A stretch of 64,000 nt of DNA from Moringa oleifera. Its lineage: Eukaryota; Streptophyta; Magnoliopsida; Brassicales; Moringaceae. Below are positions 1 to 13,726 of the stretch, one piece after another (position 1 is the first letter of the stretch; every line of letters starts with the position of its first letter). Below the pieces are notes generated by a model that saw nothing but the letters and a program-made list of their open reading frames with translations, did not search any database and was not told the origin of the DNA. The position numbers and the translations under genes were made by a program. Location of the stretch: positions 255,501-319,500 of the forward strand of contig JAJFZO010000658.1 of NCBI GenBank assembly GCA_021397835.1, written 5' to 3'.

Positions 1-1601
1 AGGGCCTCTCTGGACCGCATTCAGATTGAGCAAATTGGAATAGGACAGCTTCATTGGTCTACAGCAAATTATGCTCCTCCCCAAGAATTAGCTCTTTGGA
101 ATGGCTTAGTGGCAATGTACGAGCAGGTTACCATAATTTACTCTCAAACGCATAATTTTTTGTTGGTTGACATTAGATTTATCTTTTACTATTACACCCT
201 TTTTGTTTCTAATAATGTTTGAAAGGAGGTTATTGATCCTGTTCTTATAATTCAATAGTTGATGTTACTTTCCATAACTTTCCAAAACTCTGTTAAAGGA
301 AGCTTGTAGAAAAGTCCATTTTAAGTGGATGAACTCATGGAAACAGCACTGTGTAGGGTTTAGTTCAAGCAGTTGGAGTTAGCAATTATGGCCCACAGCA
401 GCTTATAAAGATACATGATTACCTGAAAGCCCGAGGAGTTCCCCTGTGCTCTGCTCAGGTATTTTATTTATGTTGTCTCATTAAAATTCGCATTCACGGT
501 TTCTGCTGCACATATTGGCCATGCATCATTGAAGTACCCTGGATAGAAAAGCATGTGTGATCTGCATGATATAATCAGAACTTGAGATCACAAATGTCAT
601 ATTCGAAACTTGATATGAACTTTCAAGAATCTATATCACCATGCTAGTGATGGCTGCATTGGCACATCTCTATTAATCTTACCTTTAGAAAGACCCTGCT
701 TGCAGGTGCAATTTTCTCTGTTAAGCATTGGAAAGGATCAGCTTGAGATTAAGAATATATGTGATTCTCTGGGTATCCGCTTGATTTCATATAGTCCTTT
801 AGGACTGGGAATGCTTACAGGGAAATATACACCTTCTAAACTTCCTCGTGGACCTCGGTAGTATCTAAACTTTAGTTTATTGCTTTAACACCTTGTACAA
901 GAGGGGTCAAAGATCAGGGTTGTTATCCCATGTCGTCTAACGGGGATTTTGTCTTCTATCAGATCGCTGCTATTCAGACAAATTCTTCCAGGATTAGAGC
1001 CTTTATTGAGGTCACTGGGACAAATTGCGGAGAGACGACGTAAAACAATACCGCAGGTATTTGTTTCTTTTACTTTGTTTTAATACATTGGTATGCTAGG
1101 TGGTATTTCTTACTGCCGGAATTCCATCAAGTTACTAAATCAACTGTACAGAATGTAAACTTGCTTCATTTAAGAAAGTAAGCTTTGATGTTTTTGGGTG
1201 CATATAGGGGCAAAATATTAGGGCAGGAGATACATTTGATTCAATAACCACTGTTCAATAACATATGAATGTATGCTTGTCAATTGATGTCAGATTAATG
1301 TTGTGTTGTGTAGTCCAAATGTTAAAGGCGTAAGTTTCAGGTTTTATCAATCCAATGCTTCATTGAAATTGCCAAGTAGCTCCCACTTCTGGGTGTAATA
1401 AAATTCTATTTGCAGGTTGCAATAAACTGGTGCATCTGCAAGGGTACTATCCCGATACCTGGTGTGAAGACGGTGAAGCAAGCAGAAGAAAATTTGGGCT
1501 CTCTTGGTTGGCGCCTTAGCTCAGATGAGTTACTTCAGTTAGAATATGCAGCTCGCAAGTCACCTCGAAGGATGATCCAAAATATTTTTCAGACAAGGTA
1601 G
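1..1601 (+). CDS. PLR1: Pyridoxal reductase, chloroplastic (aldo-keto reductase), 3' part
   Basis: Five exons are readable: 1-126, 357-458, 706-857, 963-1056 and 1416-1601, with stop TAG at 1599-1601. The 5' part lies outside the window. The joined protein has typical aldo-keto reductase blocks: GQLHWSTANY near the window start (this histidine is the usual catalytic tetrad His), AVGVSNYGPQQL, LISYSPLGLGMLTGKY, and a C-terminal cofactor-binding stretch VAINWCICKGTIPIPG. The sequence, including the ending MIQNIFQTR, closely resembles what I recall of Arabidopsis At5g53580, the NADPH-dependent pyridoxal reductase of the plastid vitamin B6 salvage pathway. All exon phases agree. The catalytic Asp, Tyr and Lys and any transit peptide are upstream and cannot be checked. 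Confidence 0.9.
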
Positions 1602-2477
1602 GTTCTCATTCAATGCCACATCTATCTTTACAATATAGACTCAGTAACATTTGGTCTGCTGTGCAGATGATATATGAACAGAAGTAAATTGAAGGATTTT
1701 TCAGTGTAAAATATGGTCTTCATTCTGGATTGTATTGAGAGCTCTAATATCGATCCCAGGATTAGGATGAGTGCATATCAAAATTGAACATGTGATTGCC
1801 CAAATATTTCCCTGTAATACTTTCTAGGATGCTCATTCAGATCAATTGTTTAATTTCCTTTCGGATGCTTTGCCCTAGTCTTGAGGACCTGTTTCTTTAA
1901 GCCTGTGATTGCCTTTCAGTGTCCATTATTTCCAAGTCCATTATTTCCAATGCTATTGACCTCCAACCCCAAAGTCTTGCAGCCTCTGCTGCTCCAACCA
2001 TCACCATGAAGACTGATAAGAATATGGCTTTTAATAAAACTATGTTTAGTCACACTCACCCACCCCACTGGCCATAATCAGAGCTACACAGGGCTTTGTT
2101 GCGCTTACATCAAACCTCCAACCCATCCTAAATCTAATGGGACCTGGTCAAGAGATATCAGTCACACCCTGCGCACAAACCAAACAGGTCTCCCCAACAG
2201 TCAAAATAAAAAAAAAAATTAGCACAAAATGTGGTTATATATTAAAAATAAAAAATAAAAATAAAAAACATATGAAAAGCACCATAGTCATCAGCACAAT
2301 GAAAATGAGAAGCTTCAACAACAGCAAGTAACATTAATAGAACAAACAATCCCATCCATCCAAAAATGAAACTATCAAGTCTATTATTAGCACAATGTTT
2401 GGTGCTACATGACTGAAACAAAACATCCAATAACCTAATGATTCATGTAGCACTACGCTGTCCTTAAACTCAGCAGT
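1602..2477. other. Intergenic, convergent 3' ends
   Basis: The stretch between the PLR1 stop and the ubiquitin-RPL40 stop must hold the 3' UTRs of two convergent genes. Short reading frames here are low-complexity (AAAATAAAAATAAAA around 2242-2270) and resemble no protein. Nothing else is supported. Confidence 0.6.
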
Positions 2478-4321
<1,844 letters not shown>

Positions 4322-4330
4322 CTATGTGTC

Positions 4331-4565
4331 TATATTTATGTGGGAAGTGGTAATTAGGGTTTCCTGGGTATTCTAGCTCTTGTTTGGCTACGCGATTATT
4401 TGATCCCATGCAAGTTATAATCCGCGTGAGACCCATATGATCAAGCACGCGGGTCACATCACGAGCCTTTTCTTTTTTTATTAGGCCTGGGCCTGCCTAG
4501 CCCACTGATGTCAATAGGCCAATTAACAAATCTGAATCTATTTTGGTCCATAGAATTACAGCCCA
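4331..4565. promoter_or_regulatory. Shared promoter with TATA, telo-box and site II motifs
   Basis: The spacer between the RPL40 start (4264) and the PGL3 start (4916) holds a minus-strand TATA-like run ATAAATATA (4331-4339) about 70 nt upstream of the RPL40 ATG. A telo-box is at 4354-4362 (AAACCCTAA on the minus strand). Site II motifs (TGGGCC/T) are at 4488-4493 and, on the minus strand, at 4499-4504 and 4560-4565. Telo-box plus site II is the known pairing in plant promoters of translation-machinery genes. No clear TATA box was seen for the PGL3 side. Motif positions are read directly; function is inferred. Confidence 0.6.
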
Positions 4566-4915
4566 AAGAGCCAGCCCGGCCTAAAATATTGACAATCATT
4601 TCTTGGGAACTGAATGATTTCAGTCTCTGCCGATGGCAACCTTGCGTTGGTTTGGTGACGTAGTATTTTGGTATCCACCAACGAGAGTTGGACAAAAGGG
4701 TTTATTCGCCCGCACGTGCAACAATATGCCTGCAATTTTGCTCAGAAATCACAAAAACCAGTAGATATTCGATAGCTATGCCAACAAGACATGAAACACA
4801 CGTGTCCCTCACCCTTGCCAGCCACCATCGCTTAGTCATGGTCATCCGAAGGAACAAACTAAACCAGTGAGGCCCCATCCGGTTGCTTTAATTGCCCCAC
4901 TGGGCCGCCCTGCTA

Positions 4916-7065
4916 ATGGCATCCTCTGCTCTGTCTCTCTTTGCATCCCATTTCGCCTTTCTCTCCTCATCGTCCGTACCACAGATATTTTGTTATAAGC
5001 CGTACAGTTCGCTGGTCTCGCAGCCTGTAGTACCTAAGGGGCTTTACTGCTCGCTCCGATCCAGGAGGGTCTCCGTTGTCTGCGCAAAACCAAAGAGACT
5101 TGTTTGCAGCGCCAGAGCGTCGGTTGCTGGGATGGCGGCTGAGAAAGGAAAAGGCAAGGTGGAAGTTTTTGATGGCGAGGAGGATCTGTCAGTGGCTTTG
5201 GCCAAGTACACTGCCGATCTATCTGATAAGTTTACCAAAGGGAGAGGCGCTTTCACTGTCGTCTTGTCCGGTGGTTCCCTCATCAAGTCACTCAGGTCAC
5301 AAGCATTCTCTTTTTTTTTTTTTTCTCTCCCTGAATTTTATTAAATTTAGTTTGTTTATAATTGAGAACTGGCTCCATTTTTATGACTTGGGACGATTGG
5401 AACTGGAAAGGAAATAGCTAAGGCCTGGTAAGACCATACGATCTTCCTAATGGAGCCTGATCGCCGGATCTTTCTGTTCTTCTAATTTGCTATTTATAAC
5501 AATTAAATGGAAGGCAGAGAGTTGACAATTATTAAGGGGAGCTCTTTGTTGATAAATTGAATTTGGAATTCCAGGAAATTAGTGGAACCGCCGTACGTTG
5601 ACTCAATAGAGTGGTCCAAATGGCACGTTTTCTGGGTTGACGAGAGGGTCGTTCCGAAGGATCATGTAGACAGTAACTACAAACTCGCTTATGATGGGTT
5701 TCTCTCTAAGGTATAAGTTTTCAGCCATTTTGTTATTAGTTAGGGTGGCTTGAAACTAGGGCGGCTTTGCCAGGCATGTCTAAGTAACTGCTTTCCTTAT
5801 TATCTTAAGAAAAATTTTGTAAGATAGTGGTGGCCCAGTAATTGAGTTTAATTATGACACTGGCGAAACTATTCCTTAATCCTTACAGTCGAGACTTTAA
5901 AGGAATTAGGAACCTGTACTGCATCTAGATTATTGGATTGGCTTTAGGGTGCCATTTGCTGATTTTCATTATTATTCATATTGATTGCTGCTCTTCCCTT
6001 AAGGATGGCTGCAGACACCTTGATGGCTTTAAGGAATGAGATCCTTGAATAACCAAAATAGGTAATTCAATTTGTATGAGACATTCGAAAATATTCATAG
6101 TTGTTGCTTGTCAGGCATTCACTTGACATCTTTTGTTATCTCGTGCTGAATGGTGAACTTTGGATTCCAGCCCCTTCCCCCTGGAAATGTATTTGCCTCC
6201 ATCCGGGCAATGCTATTGGTAATTCAGTTCAGATCTGAAATATCCATTTACGCACTCGGGAGTGAGATACCTGGTACTTCAGAAATAAAGCTTACTTGAA
6301 GTGCAGTGAATTTTGTTGAACTTGACAATGTTGAATAGCCACTCCTATGAATCTCGTAAATATCTATGGATGGTTGATAATTTCATGTGAGTACGTAGGA
6401 GAATTTACATCTATAAGTAATTATGAGAATGTTTTTGATTGGGAATCTTGTGATTTCCAAGAGTTACATTTTGAGGATTTACATATATGCAGCAAGGTAC
6501 ATGAGTGGCCAATAATTTATGATTATAACCTGATATTTCCCTTGGCATGTTAAACTTGTTGTGCGCTATCAACTTATTTATTCTGGCTTTTGCTCTTCAG
6601 GTACCTATTCTACCTGGTAATGTCTATGCCATCAATGATGCATTGTCAGCTGAGGGTGCAGCTGATGATTATGAAACCTGCCTTAGACAGTTGGTTAAAA
6701 ACAAGGTGATCGAAACATCATCAGCTAGTGGATTTCCAAAATTTGATCTCATGCTCCTGGGTATGGGGCCAGATGGGCATGTAGCTTCCCTATTTCCAGG
6801 GCATCCCCTTGTCCAGGAGAGTGAAAAATGGGTTACCTTCATTAAGGACTCACCAAAACCACCTCCAGAGAGAATCACCTTCACTTTCCCTGTTATCAAC
6901 TCATCTGCATATATTGCCCTTGTAATCTGCGGTGCCGGTAAATCTGGCCCAGTGCATGCAGCTTTGGGAGACAGTCAAAAATCTGATGTGCTGCCTGTTC
7001 AGAAGGTTTCAGCTGAAGATGAGTTGACTTGGTTTTTGGACAAAGATGCAGCTTCAAAACTGTAA
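4916..7065 (+). CDS. PGL3: 6-phosphogluconolactonase, plastid and peroxisome targeted
   Basis: Three exons (4916-5295, 5575-5710, 6601-7065) give 326 residues. The enzyme hydrolyses 6-phosphogluconolactone to 6-phosphogluconate in the oxidative pentose phosphate pathway. The core has VVLSGGSLI, WHVFWVDERVVPKDHVDSN, PGNVYAINDALSAEGAADDY and the family signature LLGMGPDGHVASLFPGH. The first ~75 residues are Ser/Arg-rich and poor in acids, like a plastid transit peptide. The last three residues are SKL, a peroxisomal PTS1. This combination and the overall sequence match Arabidopsis PGL3/EMB2024 (At5g24400), known to be dual targeted. The ATG at 4916 is chosen because it begins a transit peptide; the frame is open upstream to 4892 but without ATG. 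Intron 2 holds an exon-like duplicate (see 6171-6218). Confidence 0.95.
6171..6218 (+). pseudogene. Exon-like copy of the PGL3 exon 3 start, inside intron 2
   Basis: This 48-nt block follows a good acceptor (TTTGGATTCCAG) and is followed by GTAATT. In the frame left by exon 2 it reads PLPPGNVFASIRAMLL, against VPILPGNVYAINDALS at the start of the real exon 3. The PGNV core and flanking Pro and Ala residues are shared, and several codons are identical. Because its length is a multiple of three it could be a cassette exon, but it looks like a decayed partial exon duplication. Chance similarity is possible given the short length. Confidence 0.4.
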
Positions 7066-7200
7066 GAAGGGAATAGCAATCCTTTTGTGAGTTTATCTCT
7101 ATAAGTTATGAGTATGTATTGAACTGTTTACTACTGTATTGGTGGTCTTGGTAGTGGCCAAGTGCTAAGAAGGATTTTGCTTGACTCTGCACAGGATTTC

Positions 7201-7206
7201 AATAAA
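7201..7206 (+). terminator. Likely polyadenylation signal of PGL3
   Basis: An exact AATAAA lies 136 nt after the PGL3 stop codon, a usual 3' UTR distance. It is the best match close to the gene. Confidence 0.4.
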
Positions 7207-9136
7207 ATGTGGCTTGATGGTGGTGCTCGTTCAGTTAGATATTGATTCTTTTCCTCTTTGTTCCACTTTGCCTACCATTTTGTATAAAATTATGTCATCT
7301 TTTTTTAACTGGCTTGAGATCATTAATGCAGGACTAGTGTAGACTTCTCTATTGAGCTGATCTACATTATCCTTTATAAATCTCTTCTTATGATTCTTCC
7401 CCTTAGTTAATCAGATCAGCTGAATTTCTCAGCTAATACTCGTCTCTTTCAGATTGTCTTCTTAGGCTTACTGTGTTGCAGAAGAATGGAAAGGCGATTA
7501 TCTGTTTATCCTTTTTCTGAATCTTGATAATGTCTCTTCACTTGTCAATGGACATATATTTTCTTTACTGGGTCAGCTTCTGGAAATGGACGGCTACACA
7601 GCAGGGCCTGTCTGTGACCCCGAAGGGCCATCTTCTGCTCAGCCCAATCTGATATCTGAATTAAAATAATGTCTACGTGACTTGATTGTTGTTTACTGCA
7701 AGAGATTCTCTTGGGACTTCTTGTACTCCACCAGCGCTCTAGATTGTGGGATAAGGTTTCTACCACTGCTATTATCACAGCTTGCTCCTCAATTGGACCA
7801 ATTGCTTGGAAATCTGATGATCATGAATAAAGTGGTCAACTTGTACCATCTCTATTTAATGCTTCATAGGTATGTGTCTGATGTAAACTTAGCACTAAGC
7901 GCCCACGATTGAGCAGGTTCATTTTAGGAGAAGTGTTTGATCATTTAAAATGAAATCCGTACCAGATAATTAGGTCTATATTCCATGTGCATCCAAATAA
8001 ATGGTACTATTGTTTCTTCTTTTAACAATGGAGTATAGATCTTTGATATCAACAATACATAAAATAATAACAATAAGATGAAACTGATGCTAGAAAGAAG
8101 AACGTTAAATGCAAGAATTAATGGTTATACTTTACTCAGAAACACAATCATGTGAGGATAAGTACATTTAACTGAATATTTATGGAAGATATTCCTACTA
8201 TAAAAACATTATCAGAAATGATTAGTGGGATGTTAGGGCCTAATCAGATGGATTAGGTATTTCTTTAGTTGAACCATGGCATGGGGATTGACATCTTGCT
8301 CTTTCCTAGCTTTTCTTCATGCCCAAAAGACAGATGTCTTCTCTTTCAAGCTATGGATGCTTAGCCCAAGAAGATAACACTTTTTATAACTACTCATGTG
8401 CTCTGGTTTTCCTTTCACGCCTGTTTAGGAAGGAGACTTTAGATCATCCAACCAATAAAGATTTTTCCGTTGATTTAAGTTTGTATTAAAAATAATTTAT
8501 TAATTTAAATTATTAAATTACTAAGGACCGTTGTCTCAGAGATCCTCTAATCCCTTCCGAACTAACACAACAAAAAGCACAATGGTAGTTTAATTTTTTA
8601 AAATCTAGCCAAGAAGTTAGACATTTGATATGAGAATGCGTTCTTAATTAATGGGAAGACTTGAAATTGGAAGCAAAGCAAAAGGCAAAGCAACTACTTT
8701 GATGTTGGTGCATTGTTTCTCACATTCATGTATCTACAGAATAAAGGCCCATCAACGTGAACATGTCCAATTGAGAGTTTGAGACATACTTTTAATGTGT
8801 GGTCACTATCCCATGGAACATAGAGATGCGTATGGACCCTTCTTTATGCAGCTTTGATTGAATCCTTTTCATGATTGAGGTAGGCTAGCTTATCTGATAA
8901 AAGGATGCCGTGACCACATTCATAATCGTCCATGCATTAAAATATCAGCCTGATACAAGTGATCTCCATGCTCTGCCCCTCTGGGTATCTATTACATTTC
9001 ACATTTATGTCATATGCTGCAGAGCACAGAGGTTGAGACATGCAGCAATATGATTTTTATCTGATTTTTCTGTTGTCCTTACAGGAAATAAGACAAAACT
9101 GCTGTTTTAGTGTGTTACATATCCCAGGATCCTTTT

Positions 9137-9167
<31 letters not shown>

Positions 9168-10538
9168 GGGGGGGCCGGGGCAGACAATCGTTTCTGTCTC
9201 CAATCCAAAAAGGAAAAAGAAAAAAGTTTTTGTAACATAATCCTATAGTTTACAGGTAAGGATTTGGAAAGAGAGGAACCGCAGACCATGCCCTGCCTTT
9301 TTGATAAGAAATGAAATCTTATACAAACTTGTATGATTAAATTAAATTGGGATATTCCTCTTAAAAAGACTGGAATTGGCTAAAATGGATCAATGCCCCA
9401 TCTCCTTTCTTTTCAATTTGTGTCATCTCTCTGCGCCTGATTTTGTTGACCATCTTCCCGTTTTTCTTTTTTCTTTTTTTTCCTTTTTATGTCTGTAATG
9501 GATACGCTTCAAAACTTTAGGGAACCGGAATAGACATAGGTATACTTTAGCTTTTGTGGGATCTCTGCCTAATTTAGGATATGCAAAAGACACTTCTTTC
9601 TTGTCCTATCCTATCCTTCATTTGTTAAGCTAAATGCTGTTCTCGTCTACTTCTTATTTCTTACTCTTTTGGTTTTTGGTCCTGTAAGGAAGAACAAATA
9701 CCATCATGGTTCATGCCAATTGCCAAGTCTCCATATCCCTCAGCATTGGACATGGTCTAACCAAATCGTCATCTGATTTGACACAACCCAATTAGGCCGA
9801 AGGCTGACTGTGCAGATGAGCAAGCAGAGATAGAGTTGACCTTAGAGCTTCAATTGCAATTGGAAAGACCCACCAGCAACAATCATGCGTTCGCTTGCTG
9901 CAAAAACTGACAATGGGTCATGATGGTCCCTCAAAGAAGCATAGATGGAACTTGATTTCTACGCCAAATTTCAACCAAATCAAAGCTAAAGCAATCCCGT
10001 GGTGGACTGGTCGATATGGTAACCCTGCATTTATCGGTGTAATAATGAGAAAAGACCACAAGTTTGGTGAGCTTTTACTGAATTTCGCATTTATGTGCAG
10101 TAGTGCCTCTGTTAGGCCGTGGGCACAGTCATGTCATCTTTTTTCTTTTTCATTTAAATTTAAAGAATTGTGAAGAGAGAGGAATTGCAGAGATGAGAAG
10201 ATATTATAACAATGAAGTGGGCAAGGTAAAAAAGTAAAGAGTAAAACGACCATCATTTTACCTAATTACACTCCTGCGTACCATAGAAACTAGAGAGTAG
10301 AGGCGAGTAGGAACTGTTAGAAAGAGAAAACAAAAGAGACTTGAAAGCAGAGAAAAACTAAAGTGAAAAAGCAAAAGAAACCCAAAGAAAAGCACTTGGG
10401 TCAGGCTCTTACTTGCTGTTCCCTGCACAACTTTTAACTCCGTCTGTCCGAGAGGAAGGAGGAGGAACAGCACCGCCAACAGCCACTGGCTACCAGGGGA
10501 ATAAGAACAAGGGGCCGTCGGATAATTTTCGGCATTCG
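7207..10538. other. 3.3-kb intergenic region with a T14-G28 tract
   Basis: No coding segment with family similarity or convincing splice structure was found on either strand. The outstanding element is a T14 run followed by 28 consecutive G (9133-9174). AT-rich segments occur near 8480-8520. The right end, from about 10260, is purine-rich and probably belongs to the 5' region of the next transcription unit. Confidence 0.5.
9133..9174 (+). repeat. T14-G28 homopolymer tract
   Basis: Fourteen T (9133-9146) are followed directly by twenty-eight G (9147-9174), then CCGGGG. The length is read from the given sequence; runs like this are error-prone in sequencing and assembly. Confidence 0.9.
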
Positions 10539-10715
10539 ATGTCCGGCTCTTGCAATAACAGCCCCAGCAGAATACACCCATTCAGCGCAGGAATCGACGG
10601 CGGCGGCGGCTTCTGGTCGGCAGTGGCCGCGCCGCAGTCGAGAGCAGCCGTCGCCGTCACGGCCTTGGCCGGACTCCTCTTGATTGCAGTAGTTTTCTTC
10701 ACTACCACTAGGTAA
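10539..10715 (+). CDS. Possible small membrane protein or upstream ORF (58 codons)
   Basis: An ATG at 10539 opens 58 codons. The N-terminal half is Ser/Asn/Gly-rich (MSGSCNNSPSRIHPFSAGID, then a Gly run). The C-terminal half has one strong hydrophobic helix, AAVAVTALAGLLLIAVVFF, followed by TTTR and the stop. Composition is GC-rich and unlike the surrounding DNA, which hints at real coding. It ends 128 nt before the TBC start codon, so it may be an uORF in the TBC leader or a separate small gene. Its last codons overlap a possible donor (AG|GTAAAA at 10711), so it could also be a first exon. I do not recognise the family with certainty. The minus strand is open here too, but with a less protein-like composition. 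Confidence 0.35.
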   Translation: MSGSCNNSPSRIHPFSAGIDGGGGFWSAVAAPQSRAAVAVTALAGLLLIAVVFFTTTR

Positions 10716-10843
10716 AAGGGGAAAAAAAAAATCTTAACAATCATCACATGACCAACAGCAGAAACAGAGAAATTACCGTAAATCGTAGCGTTCATTAGGT
10801 TTAGTTTGGTTAAGAAGAGAAAGGAAGAGTAAAAATCATATAG

Positions 10844-13726
10844 ATGAGAGCTCTAAGACGAAGTCACACTTCGACGTCGTCTTCAAATTCGTCGTCACCG
10901 TCATCTTCGTCCTCGTCGTCGTCTTCGTGGATTCATTTGCGTTCGGTTCTGTTTGTTGTCACTTCTTCCTCACCAGCTTCTTGTTCTTCCTCTGATCGGT
11001 GAGTCCCTTTCTCTCTCTCTCTCTCTCTCTTCCTAAAACACTATTCTTTAGTTACTTGCAACGTTTATTGATTTTGATTCAGATCCCTGTATCAGGAGCA
11101 CTTACCATCGTGGACAAGTACCCTTGTTTGGTTCATTCAACTTCTGCTGGTTAATTTAGCTTCCTTCCCTGTTTTGATTCGGATGCACTCACATAGTATT
11201 CTTTTCTTTTTTTGTTCTTCCATTTCTTTAGGGTTCTGAAATACTCATCTTCCAATCATTGAATTTGTTGTGACACAGTATGGTTGAATTTGTATTAGTA
11301 TTATCTGCTCAGTAGGCTTTAATTGACCAAGATTGAAGTGAATCTGTTATTTGTTTCCCATCGTCCTTTGCAGTGTTGCCATTGAATTTGTTGCTATAGT
11401 TGCCTTCCGAACAGATCATACTTTCCGTTATGCATTAAAGATTTAAAGTTGGATTTTCTCATATTCGTGTTGTCATTTTTTATTGTTCTGCAACTCATAC
11501 TGCAAATCTTTACTTCTTGGATCTGCCATAATTTGCATAAGCGGTATGTAAATAGTTTTTGTACTATTTTTTTCTTTCTGTAGACATTGTTTTGACATGA
11601 TGATTTTTAAGTTATAAGCTTTTTATTCCCTTTTTTGTTGGCTTGTAGTGTGATATTAGTGTTGGCTTGGTATGTTAAAGGATTCTGATGGCTGTCTCTC
11701 GCTTTTAGGGTTCGCCTCAAATCACCATGGTCTCGCCGTAAAAGAAAACGTGCCCTTACACCTGAGCAATGGAAGAGATTTTTTACACCAGGTGGTAAGC
11801 TTCGTGATGGTGGAGTCAAATTCTTGAAGACTGTTCGTAGTAGAGTGAGTTTTCACTGCTGTCATCCCGTTGGATTATCTTATCTCTTGGTTTTCTTATG
11901 ATTGGAATGTTCATCCCTTATATTTCTGGTGTAGGGTGTTGATCCAAGTATCAGGGCAGAAGTTTGGCCATTCCTCCTTGGAGTGTAAGCATAATCAACT
12001 TTACATTTATGATTGTTGTATGTTGTGCTGCTTCTCTCTTTGTCTTGTATCTCTTAAGGGATATCTTGGTTACGATCTTTTGAACTCCATTATAGCTTGC
12101 ATCTGGTTGGGTGGTTGGCTTTTAAGTTCATTGGGTAGTTTGCTGTCTAACACGCTCATAACTGGAGTTAGATGCTGTTCATCCCCTTTGTCAATAGGGC
12201 ATGAATAAGCCTTCAATTTCTTTGCAGGAATAACGTTTCTTGTATTTTATGGAATGTATCCTGTACTCTTAAACCCTAGATTTGGTGTCGATGATGACTG
12301 ATCTTTTTTTATTGTCCCTCCTACCAACAGGTATGATTTGAACAGCTCCAAGGAAGAAAGAGAGATTATAAGAACTCAGAAAAGGTAATGAGAGTTGCAT
12401 TATTCCTTAAGCTATATTTCTTTGCTAGACAATTCAATATTGGTTTCTTAGCCGGTAGTACCTCTTAAGCTTTTCTTTTATCAGATATCTTATGTTAATT
12501 GTGAATGCAGAAAGGAGTATGAGAAACTACGTAGGCAGTGCCAGCGTCTCCTAGAATGCAGCACTGGTCACAATGGGAATAATGGAATTTTAATTCAAGA
12601 AACCGATACTTCTAGTTCTGAAGAGGTGGTTAGTGCTAGGGAGTCTCTTTCTAGCGAGGAAAAGAGCCCAGATGTTGAGTATTCTGGTGAAACCTCCAGT
12701 GTAGTATTGCAAAGGGGTGGTAGTTTAAGACGAATAACAAATGCTGATGCCTTTGCACTGAATAGTGAATCATCTGACTCATACTCCTCTGACGATCCCG
12801 AAGTGATGCAAGCTTTCCCTTGTTTTGAGGGTGGGGAAGAAAACAGTCCTGATATCTGTTGCAAAGAGAGTCTTTCTCCCTCTGGCACTGAAGTTCTATC
12901 AAAACTACGTGCCACCGAAGATTTTATAACCTGGCAGCGCATCATTCGCCTTGATGCACTGCGTGCCAACTCTGAATGGATTTCATACTCTCCTTCTCAG
13001 GCTACAGTATCAGAAGATACAGCACACTGTTCAGCAGAAGCTGTTGGGTTGAAAGATTATGATCACCTTGAACCCTGCAGAATTTTTCATGCTGCCCGAC
13101 TTGTTGCTATTCTTGAAGCCTATGCGCTCTATGATCCTGAGATTGGCTATTGCCAAGGCATGAGTGATCTACTTTCACCAATAATTGCTGTGATTTCTGA
13201 GGATCATGAGGCTTTTTGGTGTTTTGTGGGTTGTATGAAGAAGGCTCGGCATAATTTTAGGCTTGATGAGGTAGGGATCCGAAGGCAACTCAGTATTGTT
13301 TCCAAGATAATCAAATGCAAGGACTCTTACCTTTACAGGCACTTGGAGAAGCTCCAGGCTGAGGATTGCTTTTTTGTTTATAGGATGGTGGTGGTTATGT
13401 TCAGGAGGGAATTGACATTTGAGCAGACACTTTGCCTCTGGGAAGTTATGTGGGCAGATAGAGCAGCAATCAGGGCTGGGATTGGTAAGTCTGCGTGGAG
13501 TAGGATAAGGCAGCGTGCCCCACCAAGGGATGACTTGATACTCTTTGCAATTGCAGCTTCAGTGCTGCAGAGGAGGAAATTGATCATAGAGAAATATAAC
13601 AGCATGGATGAGATTTTGAGGGAGTGCAATAGCATGGCTGGGCAACTTGATGTGTGGAAGCTTCTAGATGATGCACATGACCTGGTCGTGAATCTCCACG
13701 ATAAGATTGAGACATCCTTCTTATGA
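10844..13726 (+). CDS. TBC-domain Rab GTPase-activating protein
   Basis: Five exons (10844-10998, 11709-11844, 11935-11984, 12331-12384, 12511-13726) give 536 residues. The N-terminus is a Ser-rich tract (MRALRRSHTSTSSSNSSSPS) followed by WIHLRSVLFVVTSSSPASCS, a basic patch (SPWSRRKRKRALTPEQWKRF) and the plant TBC entry block GVDPSIRAEVWPFLLGVYDL. An acidic, Ser-rich linker separates this from the main TBC domain. The domain keeps both catalytic fingers: Arg in IIRLDALR (near residue 283) and Gln in IGYCQGMSDL (near residue 347). It should stimulate GTP hydrolysis by a Rab on endomembranes. By sequence and neighbourhood it resembles the At5g53570/At5g24390 group. The Rab partner cannot be read from sequence. 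Confidence 0.93.

Noticed and set aside
9040..9240. Glycine-rich frame (and proline-rich frame on the other strand) over the G28 tract
   Set aside because: The residues are only the translation of the homopolymer.
9895..10173. Open frame of 92 codons before the TBC region
   Set aside because: It has no ATG start, its composition is not protein-like, and nothing familiar is encoded.
11081..11140. Exon-like block after an acceptor in TBC intron 1
   Set aside because: Joining exon 1 directly to 11709 gives the conserved protein in phase; adding this block breaks the family sequence.
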